Assembly (NCBI GenBank): GCA_019638775.1
Contig: JAHBTD010000006.1
Span: 1-40,965, forward strand
DNA: 40,965 nt
From: Fimbriimonadaceae bacterium
Lineage (GTDB): Bacteria > Armatimonadota > Fimbriimonadia > Fimbriimonadales > Fimbriimonadaceae
Direction of reading: 5' to 3'
In this document: positions 9,016-18,702 of the stretch, in pieces
How the letters are laid out: each line of letters begins with the position of its first letter
Position numbering within the stretch: the first letter of the stretch is position 1
Translations under genes and position numbers: made by a program
The notes under the pieces: generated by a model
Told to the model about the DNA's origin: nothing
Seen by the model: only the letters and a program-made list of their open reading frames with translations
The model's database searches: none

Positions 9016-10040
9016 GTCCGGTGTTCATATTCGGGTTACTCGGAGGGACCTATGCCGACCGCATCAATCGCCGCAAGCTGTTGCTGGCGTCGGAATTAAT
9101 CATGGCGCTGCTGGTTCTTCTCTTACTCCTGAACAGCCTGTTACGTCAGCCGTCTGTGAGCGCCATCTTTGTCCTGGTCGCCCTACTCCAAGCTGTCACG
9201 GGGTTTCACACCCCTGCCATGGAAGCGTTGACTCAGAAGATGGTTCAACCGGCTGATTACGCGGCAGTCGGCGCATTGAGCGGCTTTCGGGCTTCGGCCG
9301 GCGCCATTGTCGGCCCACTGCTCGGCGGCATACTTGTCGCGGCTTTCGGCCTGACCGGCGCGTATGTGTTCGATCTCTTGTCTTTCCTGGGAGCGGTGAT
9401 CTGTCTTCTGTTGATGACCAAGATGCCGGATCCCGAGTCCAGTCTTCGCTCGCCTCTGGCCGATGCCGCAGCAGGGATACAATTCGCCGTTTCGAAGCCG
9501 GAACTCGTCGGCACCTATCTGATCGACATCGCCGCAATGTTGTTCGCATTTCCAGTGGCGCTGTTTCCTGCCATGGCGGAACAATGGGGCGGCGCTCGAA
9601 TCGCCGGACTATTGTTTTCGTCGATGGCGATCGGTAGCCTGATCGCCATGCTTTTCAGCGGCTGGAGCGGGCGTGTGCGCCGCCAAGGCCGCGTCGTGGT
9701 CATCGCCGCCGCCTGTTGGGGACTCTTCATCATTGGTGTCGGGCTGGCACCGGTGCCATGGCTGGCCGTGCTGTTTTTAATCCTGGCCGGAGGCGCCGAT
9801 ATGATCAGCGGATTGTTCCGGAGTGTCATCTGGAACCATGCAGTTCCGAATAGTATACGCGGGCGGCTGTCCGGCATCGCGATGATTTCCTATATGACCG
9901 GTCCGCTGCTGGGGAATACGCGCGCCGGCTGGGTCGCCCGCAGAGCAGCGTTTCCATCAGCATCGAACGAAAGTCGGAAACGGTGGAGAAATGTTACGGT
10001 GGGAGTCCAGGGCCTACGGCGGCGCCCAGGGTTGGAATAA
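9013..10040 (+). pseudogene. 3' part of the MFS transporter gene, with a decayed C-terminus
   Basis: Resumes the transporter with GPVFIFGLLGGTYADRINRR, the conserved loop between TM2 and TM3, and continues through about ten further hydrophobic segments to GPLLGNTRAGWVAR. After that the reading frame departs from the family: a shifted frame reads SSVSISI, and another reads LRWESRAYGGAQGW, both expected of the natural C-terminus. Small indels between about 9935 and 10000 therefore also damaged the end. With the IS630 insertion, the gene is doubly inactivated. It was probably a small-molecule exporter. Confidence 0.8.
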
Positions 10041-10360
10041 AGAGTCCTCACGTTCGGCCCTGACGGGGTCTTAAGGAATCTCAACGGCTACTGGCCAAAA
10101 GAGCAATGATTTTGAGCGCAGTGTGCGCCGATATTTCGTCAGTTGACGAATGGACGACGGATTAACTTCGTCACCTCGCATATCTTCTTTTCTATAGTTA
10201 AAGTAAAAGTCATTGAAAGTTTATTTTATATCAGTCGGTTGCAAGATTTGTCTGTGTCTCGAATCTACTTGGAACAGTCATTGCTGTTCCTTCGAACTAA
10301 ACATGTGATAGGAAAAATTCTACATGATTTTTGGTCAAGGCACTTTGGAGGGTCGTTCTC
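10041..10360. other. Non-coding stretch before the RND operon
   Basis: AT-richer than its surroundings, especially 10160-10330, as expected for a promoter region of the efflux operon starting at 10361. No gene, repeat or clear operator palindrome was recognised, and no regulator gene of TetR or MarR type is adjacent. Confidence 0.5.
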
Positions 10361-11491
10361 ATGAATCGTCGTAACTGGATCGGAACAGTCCTGCTTCTCG
10401 CATTGGTACTATCCACAGGCATCGGGTTAGTCGCCTGGAAGTACGAATCCATTCAAGACTCCGCCGCGGCCTCTGCCAACCAACCGGAGCCGATGGAGTC
10501 CATCACCGTCGCCGTCGCACGCGAGATGGATCATCGCCAGACCACCACCTCTATCGGGACGGTTCTGGCCTTACGTTCGATCATGCTGAAGAACGAACTC
10601 GCAGGGACAGTCCGTGAAGTCCGGCTCACGCCGGGCCAGATCGTGGAAGCCGGTACCTTGTTGGTTGCGCTCGACGTCTCCGTCGAAGAAGCCGACCTCA
10701 GGGCGCAGGAAGCCCAGGCCGCTCTTACCAAAACGGTGCTCAGTCGCCGACAGAATCTCAGTCAGGAACTCGCTACGACTCAGGAGGAAGTCGACCGGGC
10801 TCGTGCCGACTTGGACATTGCCCATGCCCAAATTGCCCGTACCGGGGCGATCATTGCCAAGAAGACCATCCGCGCGCCATTCCGGGCGCGCGTGGGTATT
10901 GCCGATGTTCATCCCGGCCAATACCTGGACGAAGGGACCTTGCTCACAACGCTACAGGGCGTCGGCGAAGCGGTCCATGTCGATTTCACGGTGGCCCAGC
11001 AGGTCGCGGCCGGCTTACGAAGTGGCGAGACGGTCGAGGTGTTTGCGGCCGGCGAAGTCCCCGCCGTCAGAGCCAACATCGTCGCGCTCGATGCACGCGT
11101 GGATCCGACGACTCGGAATGCCGTGGTGCGGGCGCGGGTTGATGATACGCGCCATATACTGGCCCCCGGCGCGTCGGTTCGGGTTCGAGTTCCCGTTGGT
11201 CTCTCGCGTAAAGCTGTCGCCATCCCGGTCAGCGCGTTGCGCAAGGGACCAGGCGGCGATCAGGTATTCGTGATCGCGCCGGATCAGGATCACAAGAGTC
11301 GAGCGCATGTGCGGCAAGTGGAAAGCGGCACGATGGTCGGCGATCAGGTCGTGATTCACGCCGGCCTCGACGTCGGCGAGACCATCGCCGCGTCGGGGTC
11401 GTTCAAGTTGCGTGAAGGTGTGCTCGTCGCGATTGCGCCTGAACCTTCCTCGCAAAACCAGGCCCACGCACAAACGGTCAGCAAAGACTGA
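10361..11491 (+). CDS. RND efflux periplasmic adaptor (membrane fusion protein)
   Basis: About 376 residues. A single N-terminal membrane segment (WIGTVLLLALVLSTGIGLVA) anchors it. The lipoyl half-motifs surround a helical hairpin rich in Ala/Gln/Glu (residues about 120-170), then beta-barrel and membrane-proximal domains (GASVRVRVPVGLSRKAVAIP). Start ATG 10361 has GGAGGG 9 bases upstream; a TTG 30 bases earlier is less likely. It is the first gene of a four-gene operon and would bridge the pump at 11529 to the outer-membrane channel at 14951. The exported substrate is unknown. Confidence 0.92.
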   Translation: MNRRNWIGTVLLLALVLSTGIGLVAWKYESIQDSAAASANQPEPMESITVAVAREMDHRQTTTSIGTVLALRSIMLKNELAGTVREVRLTPGQIVEAGTLLVALDVSVEEADLRAQEAQAALTKTVLSRRQNLSQELATTQEEVDRARADLDIAHAQIARTGAIIAKKTIRAPFRARVGIADVHPGQYLDEGTLLTTLQGVGEAVHVDFTVAQQVAAGLRSGETVEVFAAGEVPAVRANIVALDARVDPTTRNAVVRARVDDTRHILAPGASVRVRVPVGLSRKAVAIPVSALRKGPGGDQVFVIAPDQDHKSRAHVRQVESGTMVGDQVVIHAGLDVGETIAASGSFKLREGVLVAIAPEPSSQNQAHAQTVSKD

Positions 11492-11528
11492 ATCGATCAC
11501 CAGTCGAAGAAGAAATAAGGATATACCC

Positions 11529-14500
11529 ATGCGATCGTTCACCGATATCTTCGTGAAGCATCCGGTCCTTGCCGTGGTCGTCAACCTCGTGATCATCCTC
11601 GCCGGCTGGCGAGCGCTGACGTCCTTGCCCGTGCAGCAGTACCCCCAAATCGAGAGCTCGTCCGTGATCATCACGACGATCTATTACGGGGCGAGCGCCG
11701 AAACGGTTCGCGGATTTTTGAGCACGCCGATCGAGCGGGTCGTGTCCGCGATCAGCGGCGTCGATTACGTGGAGTCAACCAGCCGGGCCGGTGCCAGCAC
11801 CGTGACCGTGCATTTGAAGTTGAACCACAGCAGCACGGCAGCCCTAGCTGAAGTCACGGCGCGGCTCCAGCAAGTGAGAGCGGAGTTGCCGACTGCAGCG
11901 GAACCGCCGGTAATCGAGCTGCAGCGCGCCGATCGGCCTTATGCTTCGTTCTATATCAGTTTCTCCTCCACGGAACGCAGCGTCTCGGCCGTCACGGACT
12001 GGCTGCTGCGCACGCTCCAGCCGCAACTGGCCACGCTGGCCGGTGTCCAGCGAGTCACCTTCGAAGGTGGGCGACAAATCGCCATGCGCATCTGGATCGA
12101 TCCCGACCGCCTCGCATCCTTCAATCTGTCGCCCGGCGACGTGCAGAACGCGCTGCGGAACAACAACTACCTGGCCGCAGTCGGGCGGACCAAGGGAAAC
12201 TTCGCTCAGATCAACCTGCTCGCGAATACCGATCTGCGCTCCGCCGCCGAGTTCGAAGAGCTGATCGTCGCCGACCGAGGCGGGGCCATCGTCCGGCTAA
12301 AAGATATTGCGAAGGTCGAGCGCGAGGCGGAAGAAGCCGACATGATCGCCAAGTACAACGAGACGGAAGGCGTGTACCTCGGGATCTGGCCGGTACCGGG
12401 TGTAAATGAAATCGAGGTCCAGCACCGGTTGGTCGACGAGATGGAGCGCATTCGGCCGACGCTGCCCCCCGACATCGACATGCAGCTGGTGTGGGACGGC
12501 ACGATGTTCATGCGGAATGCGCTGACGGAAATCACGAAGACATTGTCTGAGACGATCTTGATCGTCGCCGTCGTCGTGTTCCTCTTTATGGGCTCGGTCC
12601 GAACCGCGCTGGTCCCCCTTGTCGCGATGCCGGTGTCGCTGATCGGCGCGGCTATCTTCATGGTTGCGTTCGGCTTCAGCCTCAATCTCCTGACGCTGCT
12701 CGCCATCGTCCTGTCGGTCGGGTTGGTCGTGGACGACGCGATCGTCGTCGTGGAGAACGTCGAACGGCACGTGCGCCTCGGCAAGTCGCGGATCGACGCG
12801 GCCCTGGTCGGCGCACGCGAGTTGCTCGGTCCGATCATTGCCATGACGATCACGCTGGCGACGGTCTACACCCCGATCGGATTCCAGGGCGGGTTGACCG
12901 GCTCGCTCTTCTTGGAGTTTGCCATCACGCTCGCCGTGGCGGTCGTGTTGTCGGGCGTCGTCGCCATCACGCTGTCGCCGGTCATGAGTTCGCGGTTCGT
13001 CCACCCGCAAGGGAAGGAAGGTCGGTTGACTGCCTTTGTTAATCGACGCTTCGAAGAGGTGCGCCGTATCTACACCTGGCTGCTCGATGTCGCGCTGACG
13101 ATGCGTTGGGGCATCGTGGCGGCAGCGCTGCTGATAATGATATCAATCTGGCCGCTGTATCTCTTTTCGCGCCAAGAACTCGCGCCGGTGGAGGATCAAA
13201 GCCACATCAGCTTGTTCTTCGAAGCGGCTCCCGACTCGACGGTTGCCGCCAGCAACCGCGAACATCTGAATGTCGTCCAGGCCATCACGTCTCTTCCTGA
13301 AACGAAGTTCACCTGGTCGCTGACGACATCCTGGGGCGGGTTCGGCGGCTTAGTCGCGAAGGACTGGCACGAACGGACACGCTCGACCGAGCAAATGTAC
13401 GGCGAGCTGTTCGGCCGGGTCTCTCAAGTGCCGGGCCTGCGAGTCTTCCCGCGTTTGGATCCGCCTTTGCCGACGCCCGGTCAATACGACGTCGAACTAC
13501 TCTTGCAGAGCGACCAGCCGATCGAGCGATTGCTCGAGACGACGGGAGCAGTCCTGGCCGCTGGGTGGCAAAGCGGCATGTTCTTGTATGTAGACACCGA
13601 CTTGAAGATCGACTTACCCGAGGCGCGTGTGGTGTTGGATCGAGAGCGGCTTGCCGATCTTGGGTTCGACCTGGCCGGAATCGGCCGTGAGCTCGGCACC
13701 ATGCTCGGCGGCGCGTACGTGAACCGGTTCAACTACTTCGATCGAAGCTATAAGGTCATCCCGCAGCTCGGAGACAAGGACCGTTCGACCGTCGGTCCCC
13801 TGCTTGATTTGAAGATCAAGACGCCGGGCGGGCAGATGGTGCCGGTGTCGACGTTTACACACATCGAAACGAGCACCGCGCCACGCACCTTGAACCGTTT
13901 TCAACAGCGCAACGCCGTGCGCATCTTCGGCGGCGTCAAGCCCGGCATCACGAAAGATCAAGGGCTGCGCGTGCTGGAAGAGGCTGCGGCGAAGGCGACC
14001 AATCCTCCGGTCATGCTCGATTATGCGGGCGAGTCGAGACAGATCCGCCAAGAGAGCGCCGCGCTGACCGTCACATTGGGCTTCGCCGTCGTGCTCATCT
14101 ATTTGGTGCTGGCCGCCCAGTTCCAGAGCTTCCGCGACCCGTTGATCGTCTTGTTGGGTTCAGTGCCGCTCGCAATCTCCGGCGCGCTGATCTTTAGTTT
14201 CTTAGATTTCACGACCATCAACATTTACTCGCAAGTCGGCCTGATCACGCTGGTGGGATTGATCGCAAAAAACGGCATCCTGATCGTGGAATTCGCCAAC
14301 AAACTGCAGGCGAGCGGCCTCTCACGGATCGCGGCGGTGCGTGAAGCGGCCTTGACCAGGCTGCGGCCGGTGCTGATGACCTCCGCCGCCACCGTGTTCG
14401 GACACCTTCCCTTGGTGCTGGCCTCTGGGCCGGGAGCCGCGGCCCGCAACAGTATTGGGACGGTATTGGTCTCAGGAATGACAGTCGGCACGATCTTCAC

Positions 14501-14624
14501 GCTGTTCGTTGTGCCGGTGTTCTACTCGTTGATCGCAGCCCAACACCAGCCGGATCTTGAGCCTGAAGGGATCGCGCTCGATGCTGATGATGAAGCGCTG
14601 CTCACAGTGGCGGCACAGAACTGA
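11529..14624 (+). CDS. RND efflux pump, HAE1-like inner-membrane transporter
   Basis: A 1,031-residue proton-driven pump. Typical N-terminus MRSFTDIFVKHPVLAVVVNL (TM1), a large periplasmic loop, TM2-6 with the proton-relay GLVVDDAIVVVENVERH (Asp-Asp near 402-403), a second large loop and a final TM block with GLIAKNGILIVEFAN. Length is normal for the family and no frame break is seen. AAGGA lies just before ATG 11529; the frame is open further upstream but overlaps the adaptor gene. The adaptor is 37 bases upstream. Which drugs or metabolites it exports cannot be told from sequence. Confidence 0.95.
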   Translation: MRSFTDIFVKHPVLAVVVNLVIILAGWRALTSLPVQQYPQIESSSVIITTIYYGASAETVRGFLSTPIERVVSAISGVDYVESTSRAGASTVTVHLKLNHSSTAALAEVTARLQQVRAELPTAAEPPVIELQRADRPYASFYISFSSTERSVSAVTDWLLRTLQPQLATLAGVQRVTFEGGRQIAMRIWIDPDRLASFNLSPGDVQNALRNNNYLAAVGRTKGNFAQINLLANTDLRSAAEFEELIVADRGGAIVRLKDIAKVEREAEEADMIAKYNETEGVYLGIWPVPGVNEIEVQHRLVDEMERIRPTLPPDIDMQLVWDGTMFMRNALTEITKTLSETILIVAVVVFLFMGSVRTALVPLVAMPVSLIGAAIFMVAFGFSLNLLTLLAIVLSVGLVVDDAIVVVENVERHVRLGKSRIDAALVGARELLGPIIAMTITLATVYTPIGFQGGLTGSLFLEFAITLAVAVVLSGVVAITLSPVMSSRFVHPQGKEGRLTAFVNRRFEEVRRIYTWLLDVALTMRWGIVAAALLIMISIWPLYLFSRQELAPVEDQSHISLFFEAAPDSTVAASNREHLNVVQAITSLPETKFTWSLTTSWGGFGGLVAKDWHERTRSTEQMYGELFGRVSQVPGLRVFPRLDPPLPTPGQYDVELLLQSDQPIERLLETTGAVLAAGWQSGMFLYVDTDLKIDLPEARVVLDRERLADLGFDLAGIGRELGTMLGGAYVNRFNYFDRSYKVIPQLGDKDRSTVGPLLDLKIKTPGGQMVPVSTFTHIETSTAPRTLNRFQQRNAVRIFGGVKPGITKDQGLRVLEEAAAKATNPPVMLDYAGESRQIRQESAALTVTLGFAVVLIYLVLAAQFQSFRDPLIVLLGSVPLAISGALIFSFLDFTTINIYSQVGLITLVGLIAKNGILIVEFANKLQASGLSRIAAVREAALTRLRPVLMTSAATVFGHLPLVLASGPGAAARNSIGTVLVSGMTVGTIFTLFVVPVFYSLIAAQHQPDLEPEGIALDADDEALLTVAAQN

Positions 14625-14648
14625 CGAAAGGTTCGAAAGATATTTGCC

Positions 14649-14954
14649 ATGCTGAAGATCACTTCGGAGAAGAATCGAAATACGGTGCGACTCAGACTGG
14701 AGGGCAGCCTGACCGGACCTTGGGTCGGTGAACTCGAGCATGAGTGGCGAACCACCCAACCGGCTGAAGGAATCCCTCTTGTCGTGGATCTCACGAGCGT
14801 AACCTTCGTGGGAGAGGACGGCAAGCTTCTCTTAAAGCAGATGTGGCGAGAAGGCGCACAATTGATTGCAACAGGATGTTGCATCGGTCACCTTGTGGAA
14901 GAGATCACCCGGTCACAACCGGATCTGTCCTTCACCCGATGCGAAACGAAATGA
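14649..14954 (+). CDS. Small STAS-like (anti-sigma-antagonist fold) protein within the efflux operon
   Basis: A 101-residue protein with the alternating pattern of a STAS domain: VRLRLEGSLTGPWVGELEHEW, then PLVVDLTSVTFVGEDGKLLL, where STAS proteins have a conserved D-(L/F)-(S/T)-x-(V/L) segment followed by the phosphorylatable Ser/Thr loop. Here the loop reads FVGEDG with no Ser or Thr at the usual place, so classical phospho-switching is doubtful. It starts 25 bases after the pump gene and its stop overlaps the next start (ATGA), so it is translated with the efflux genes. The role in efflux is unknown. Confidence 0.75.
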   Translation: MLKITSEKNRNTVRLRLEGSLTGPWVGELEHEWRTTQPAEGIPLVVDLTSVTFVGEDGKLLLKQMWREGAQLIATGCCIGHLVEEITRSQPDLSFTRCETK

Positions 14955-16402
14955 GCGGAGTCGTCATGCGCATATTTAGTCTCTTCATAGGGTCGTTCTT
15001 CCTGGCCGCCTGCGCCGTTGGACCGGACTATACCCGGCCGGACCTTTCCCCACCGGCGTCATTCAGGATGGCCGGCGCTGAGGCAGAAGGTGAGTCCTTC
15101 GCGAATTTGCCGTGGTGGGAGCTCCTTCAGGATCAGGCGCTTCACGATCTGATCCAGACGGCTCTCCGAGAGAACAAGGATCTCAAACGCGCGGTCGCCT
15201 CTGTCGAAGAATTCCAAGCGCGTCTATTCGTCGCCAGGATGGACTTTGCTCCAAAGGCCGACATCACAGGCAACGCACCGATCATGGGACGGAAGGCAGA
15301 ATTTCTGTTCCCGGGCTTTCCGAACCCGTTCAACTATTATCTCCAAGGCAACCTCGCCTGGGAACTCGACATCTGGGGTCGCATCCGGCGGTCCAATGAA
15401 GCAGCTCGCGGCGATCTTCTGGCACGCGAGGAAGCCCGGCGAGCCGTGGTCTTGCAGCTCGTCAGCGGTGTTGCGGAATCCTACTTCGACCTCTTGCAGT
15501 TCGATCGACAACTGGAAATCGGGAAACGCACGCTGCAAACATGGCAGGAGTCGGTACGGATCGCGCAGGCGCGCCTACGGGAAGGCGTCATCGCCAAACT
15601 CGACCTGGATCAATTCATGTCGGAGCGAGCCAACGCAGTGGCGCGTGTCGCCGAGTTGGAACGACAGATGGTGCAGAAAGAAAACCAACTCAGCGTGCTG
15701 GTGGGACACAGCTCCGGTCAGATCCCCCGCGGACGCTCGTTGACGGAGCAGGTCCTGCCTCCCGCCGTTCCGGTCGGACTTCCGTCGGAGTTGCTGCAGC
15801 GCAGGCCGGATCTCGTACAGGCCGAACAAGAGCTGGCGGCCGTGACGGCCCGTATCGGCGCCGCCAAGGCGGACCGGTTTCCCAAACTCACCATCACCGG
15901 CATTTTAGGTGTCGCCAGTCCGCAGTTCTCCCGACTGATCGCGAACGAGACGGCGTTCGGCGTGGCCGGTCCCAGCTTGGCCGGCCCCCTGCTCAACGCC
16001 CAAGCACTCGGGTTCCAGCAGGACGCCGTCGAAGCGCAAGCCCGGCAAGCATTGGCCCAGTATGAACAGTCGATTTTGGTCGCGTTCAGAGAAGTGGAGA
16101 ATGCCTTGGTCGCGGTGAGGACCGCCCGAGAGCAGCGGGATGCGCAGGCCGAGCAAGTGGAGTCTCTCCAGTCCGCCCATCGCCAAGCGACGCTTCGATA
16201 CAAGAGCGGACTCGCCAATTATCTGGACGTGTTGATCGCCCAACGTAGTTTGTTCGAGGCCGAACTGTCGTTGACGAGCACCCATCGGCTCCATCTCGTC
16301 TCGGTGGTGCAACTCTATAAGGCCTTGGGCGGAGGCTGGTCGCCCAAAGATTCCGCTCAACAGATGCCGACGGCCAAAGTCGTCGAAGCCGGGAAGGGCT
16401 GA
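14951..16402 (+). CDS. Outer-membrane efflux lipoprotein (TolC/NodT family)
   Basis: About 483 residues with a lipoprotein signal: FIGSFFLAAC puts the acylated Cys at about 21, followed by AVGPDYTRPD, the hallmark of NodT-type channels. Two homologous halves carry the usual W-(E/D)-L-D-I-W-G-R and GPSLAGPLLNAQ motifs. The start at 14951 overlaps the previous stop (ATGA); ATG 14966, just before the signal sequence, is an alternative. It completes the tripartite pump with the adaptor and RND genes upstream. Confidence 0.92.
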   Translation: MSGVVMRIFSLFIGSFFLAACAVGPDYTRPDLSPPASFRMAGAEAEGESFANLPWWELLQDQALHDLIQTALRENKDLKRAVASVEEFQARLFVARMDFAPKADITGNAPIMGRKAEFLFPGFPNPFNYYLQGNLAWELDIWGRIRRSNEAARGDLLAREEARRAVVLQLVSGVAESYFDLLQFDRQLEIGKRTLQTWQESVRIAQARLREGVIAKLDLDQFMSERANAVARVAELERQMVQKENQLSVLVGHSSGQIPRGRSLTEQVLPPAVPVGLPSELLQRRPDLVQAEQELAAVTARIGAAKADRFPKLTITGILGVASPQFSRLIANETAFGVAGPSLAGPLLNAQALGFQQDAVEAQARQALAQYEQSILVAFREVENALVAVRTAREQRDAQAEQVESLQSAHRQATLRYKSGLANYLDVLIAQRSLFEAELSLTSTHRLHLVSVVQLYKALGGGWSPKDSAQQMPTAKVVEAGKG

Positions 16403-16473
16403 GGGAACGTCGAAAGACATCGCCGACGTAGCGGCCTTCGTCGGCGGCGAGACAGTTCAAATGGAGGTGCTGC

Positions 16474-17331
16474 GTGACGACTCAGACGAATCTCATTCTC
16501 GTGACCGGAGCGACAGGACAGCAAGGAAGTGCAGTGGCCAACGCACTGCTCAAAAAAGGGAAGAACGTTCGTGTCATGACGAGGAATCCGGAGAAGGCGG
16601 CCGCACTCGCGAAAGCCGGAGCCGAGGTGGTCAAAGGGAACCTGACTCATCAGGGTGACCTGCAGGCGGCACTGCGCGGAGTGCAAGGGGTCTTCGCCAT
16701 GTCAACTCCATTCGAGGCCGGGACGGACGAGGAGGTGCGCCAAGGGGTGATGTTGGCGGATGCGGCGAAACAAGCCGGGGTCTCGCACTATGTCTATACT
16801 TCCGTGGGCAGCGCCCATCGTCATACAGGAATTCCGCACTTCGAAAGCAAATGGAAAGTCGAGCAACATATCGAGAAGATCGGACTGCCCGCGACTATTC
16901 TGCGCCCCGTCTTTTTCATGGAGAACTTTACCACTTTTTCGAAACCCTCCCCTGATGGCGTCCTCACCATGCCAATGCGGCCTGATAGAACGCTTGCGAT
17001 GGTGGCGGTGAGAGATATCGGCGCATTCGGTGCGGCGGCATTCGTCCGTCCCAATGATTTTCTCGGACAGGCTATCGACTTAGCCGGAGATGAGTTGACG
17101 ATCCCTGAGACAGCGACGATCCTGACCAAAGCGACGGGACGACCGATCCGATTCCAAGAGTTTCCTTTGGATCGAGTCGAAGCCGCCATGGGACACGATA
17201 TTGCCACGATGTTTCGTTGGTTCAACGAGGTCGGGTACACCATCAACATTCCCGCATTGATGCAGAAGTTCGGGATTCCGTTGATGACCTTTCAGGAATG
17301 GAGCAGAACGATCGATTGGTCGAAAACCTAG
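16474..17331 (+). CDS. NmrA-family NAD(P)-binding protein
   Basis: A 285-residue atypical short-chain dehydrogenase-like protein. Nucleotide loop TGATGQQG at 11-18, then RVMTRNPEKA, the phosphate-binding region of the NmrA/QOR2 branch. YVYTSVGSA and HFESKWKVEQ resemble the active-site region but lack a clear catalytic Tyr-x-x-x-Lys, as in NmrA-like redox sensors. GTG 16474 is chosen because GGAGG sits 6 bases upstream. It stands alone after the efflux operon, 71 bases beyond its stop. It could be a quinone reductase-like enzyme or a redox-sensing regulator. Confidence 0.85.
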   Translation: MTTQTNLILVTGATGQQGSAVANALLKKGKNVRVMTRNPEKAAALAKAGAEVVKGNLTHQGDLQAALRGVQGVFAMSTPFEAGTDEEVRQGVMLADAAKQAGVSHYVYTSVGSAHRHTGIPHFESKWKVEQHIEKIGLPATILRPVFFMENFTTFSKPSPDGVLTMPMRPDRTLAMVAVRDIGAFGAAAFVRPNDFLGQAIDLAGDELTIPETATILTKATGRPIRFQEFPLDRVEAAMGHDIATMFRWFNEVGYTINIPALMQKFGIPLMTFQEWSRTIDWSKT

Positions 17332-17344
17332 TTTCGCGCTATCC

Positions 17345-17425
17345 AACGCAATCACCCATTGTGCAGATGCGGGGCAATGTAGAATCGGCGAAGTTCTTCG
17401 CGGAGATTTTCCGACTTTTGAGAAA
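17345..17425 (+). pseudogene. Decayed 5' fragment of a VOC gene, paralogue of the gene at 18703
   Basis: Aligns with the first 80 bases of the VOC gene at 18703. Shared blocks include ATTGTGC and an 18-base identity CGGCGAAGTTCTTCGCG, and in translation NVESAKFFAEIF against KVESAKFFAKIF. No start codon or continuation remains. A duplicated copy therefore once stood upstream of the Old Yellow Enzyme gene, with the intact copy now downstream of it. Confidence 0.65.
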
Positions 17426-17517
17426 CGCCGATACCACAAACTCCTGCCATGGCGTCAAAGCAGATCCATTTTGAGGACAACTCGAATTTTCGTGACCGTA
17501 TGAAGGAAGGACCACGC

Positions 17518-18620
17518 ATGAAGACTCACGACCATCTGCTTTCTCCAGTGCGTGTTGGTCCTTACACCCTGCGCAATCGTTTGGTGATGGCGCCGATGAC
17601 GCGGAATCGCGCCGGTCATGGCAACGTGCCGCAACCCATGAATGTTCTTTACTATGCTCAACGTTCTTCGGCCGGCCTCATCGTGACCGAAGGAACACAG
17701 GTATCTCCGCAAGGTGTGGGCTATCCTTATACCCCGGTATTCACAACGCAGAGCAAGTACAAGGCTGGCGGTTGATCACAGAAGAAGTGCATCGAAACGG
17801 CGGCCACATTTTCCTGCAGCTATGGCATGTCGGGCGGATTTCACATCCATCACTGCAACCGAATGGTGCATTACCGGTCGCACCATCGGCAATAAGACCG
17901 GAAGGTAGTGCCTATACCTATGAAGGCCAAAAACCTTTCGTCACACCACGAGCCCTTGGTCTGGAAGAAATTCCGGAAGTCATCGCACAATTTCGGGATG
18001 GGGCCATCCATGCGCTCGACGCAGGCTTTGACGGAGTGGAAATCCATGCAGCCAACGGTTATCTGATCGATCAATTTCTTCGTGATGGCACGAATCGGCG
18101 CGCTGATACCTACGGCGGATCGGTAGCCAACCGTGCTCGTTTTCTCATGGAAGTAGTCGAGGCGGTTGCACAAGTCTGGGGAGCCAACCGAGTTGGCGTA
18201 CGGTTGTCGCCCGTCAATCCCTTTAACAGCATGTACGATTCGGATCCTCAAACGACATTCGAGTTTGTGGCTCAACGGCTGGGCCGACTCGGACTCGCAT
18301 ATCTGCACGTTGTCGAGGCTGACGAACATGGAGAGACCACACATCCAACGATCAATTTTCAGCGGTTCCGCGATGCCTTTGGAGGAACCTACATCGCTAA
18401 CGGAGGCTTTGGTTACGAGCGGGCCAGCGCGTACCTCGCTCAGGGTCACGCCGATCTGATTTCTTTCGGGCGGCTGTTTTTAGCTAACCCGGACTTGCCG
18501 GAGCGTTTTGCGCAAAACACCTCATTGAACCTCCCCGATCATGCGACGTTTTACGGAGGTGATGAGAAAGGGTATACCGACTATCCCTCTTTAGAAATGA
18601 AATCCGTTTGTTGCCCATAG
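17518..18620 (+). pseudogene. Old Yellow Enzyme family flavin reductase (NemA-like), one frameshift
   Basis: Would be about 366 residues, an FMN enzyme reducing activated alkenes or nitro compounds with NADPH. The N-terminal piece, from ATG 17518, reads SPVRVGPYTLRNRLVMAPMT. The frame breaks near 17757: AAG TAC should read AAG-GTA-CAA, a loss of one base. The second frame resumes QGWRLITEEVHRNGG and holds the substrate-binding HAANGYLIDQF and DTYGGSVANRARFL, then GGFGYERA and FGRLFLANPDLP. All key motifs are present, so the break is either a recent mutation or a sequencing error. A ribosome site (GAAGGA) precedes the start. Confidence 0.85.
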
Positions 18621-18702
18621 CTGATAGCTAAGCAAAATAAGCGAGCCGGAGATTGACCACGCTCTGCATGCACACACCTTATATGGCGCAACGAGGTCGC
18701 TC

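Noticed and set aside
12297-13010. Long minus-strand frame rich in Arg, Asp and His
   Set aside because: Its composition is the reverse image of the RND membrane helices (Val/Ala/Leu codons), so it is a shadow frame.
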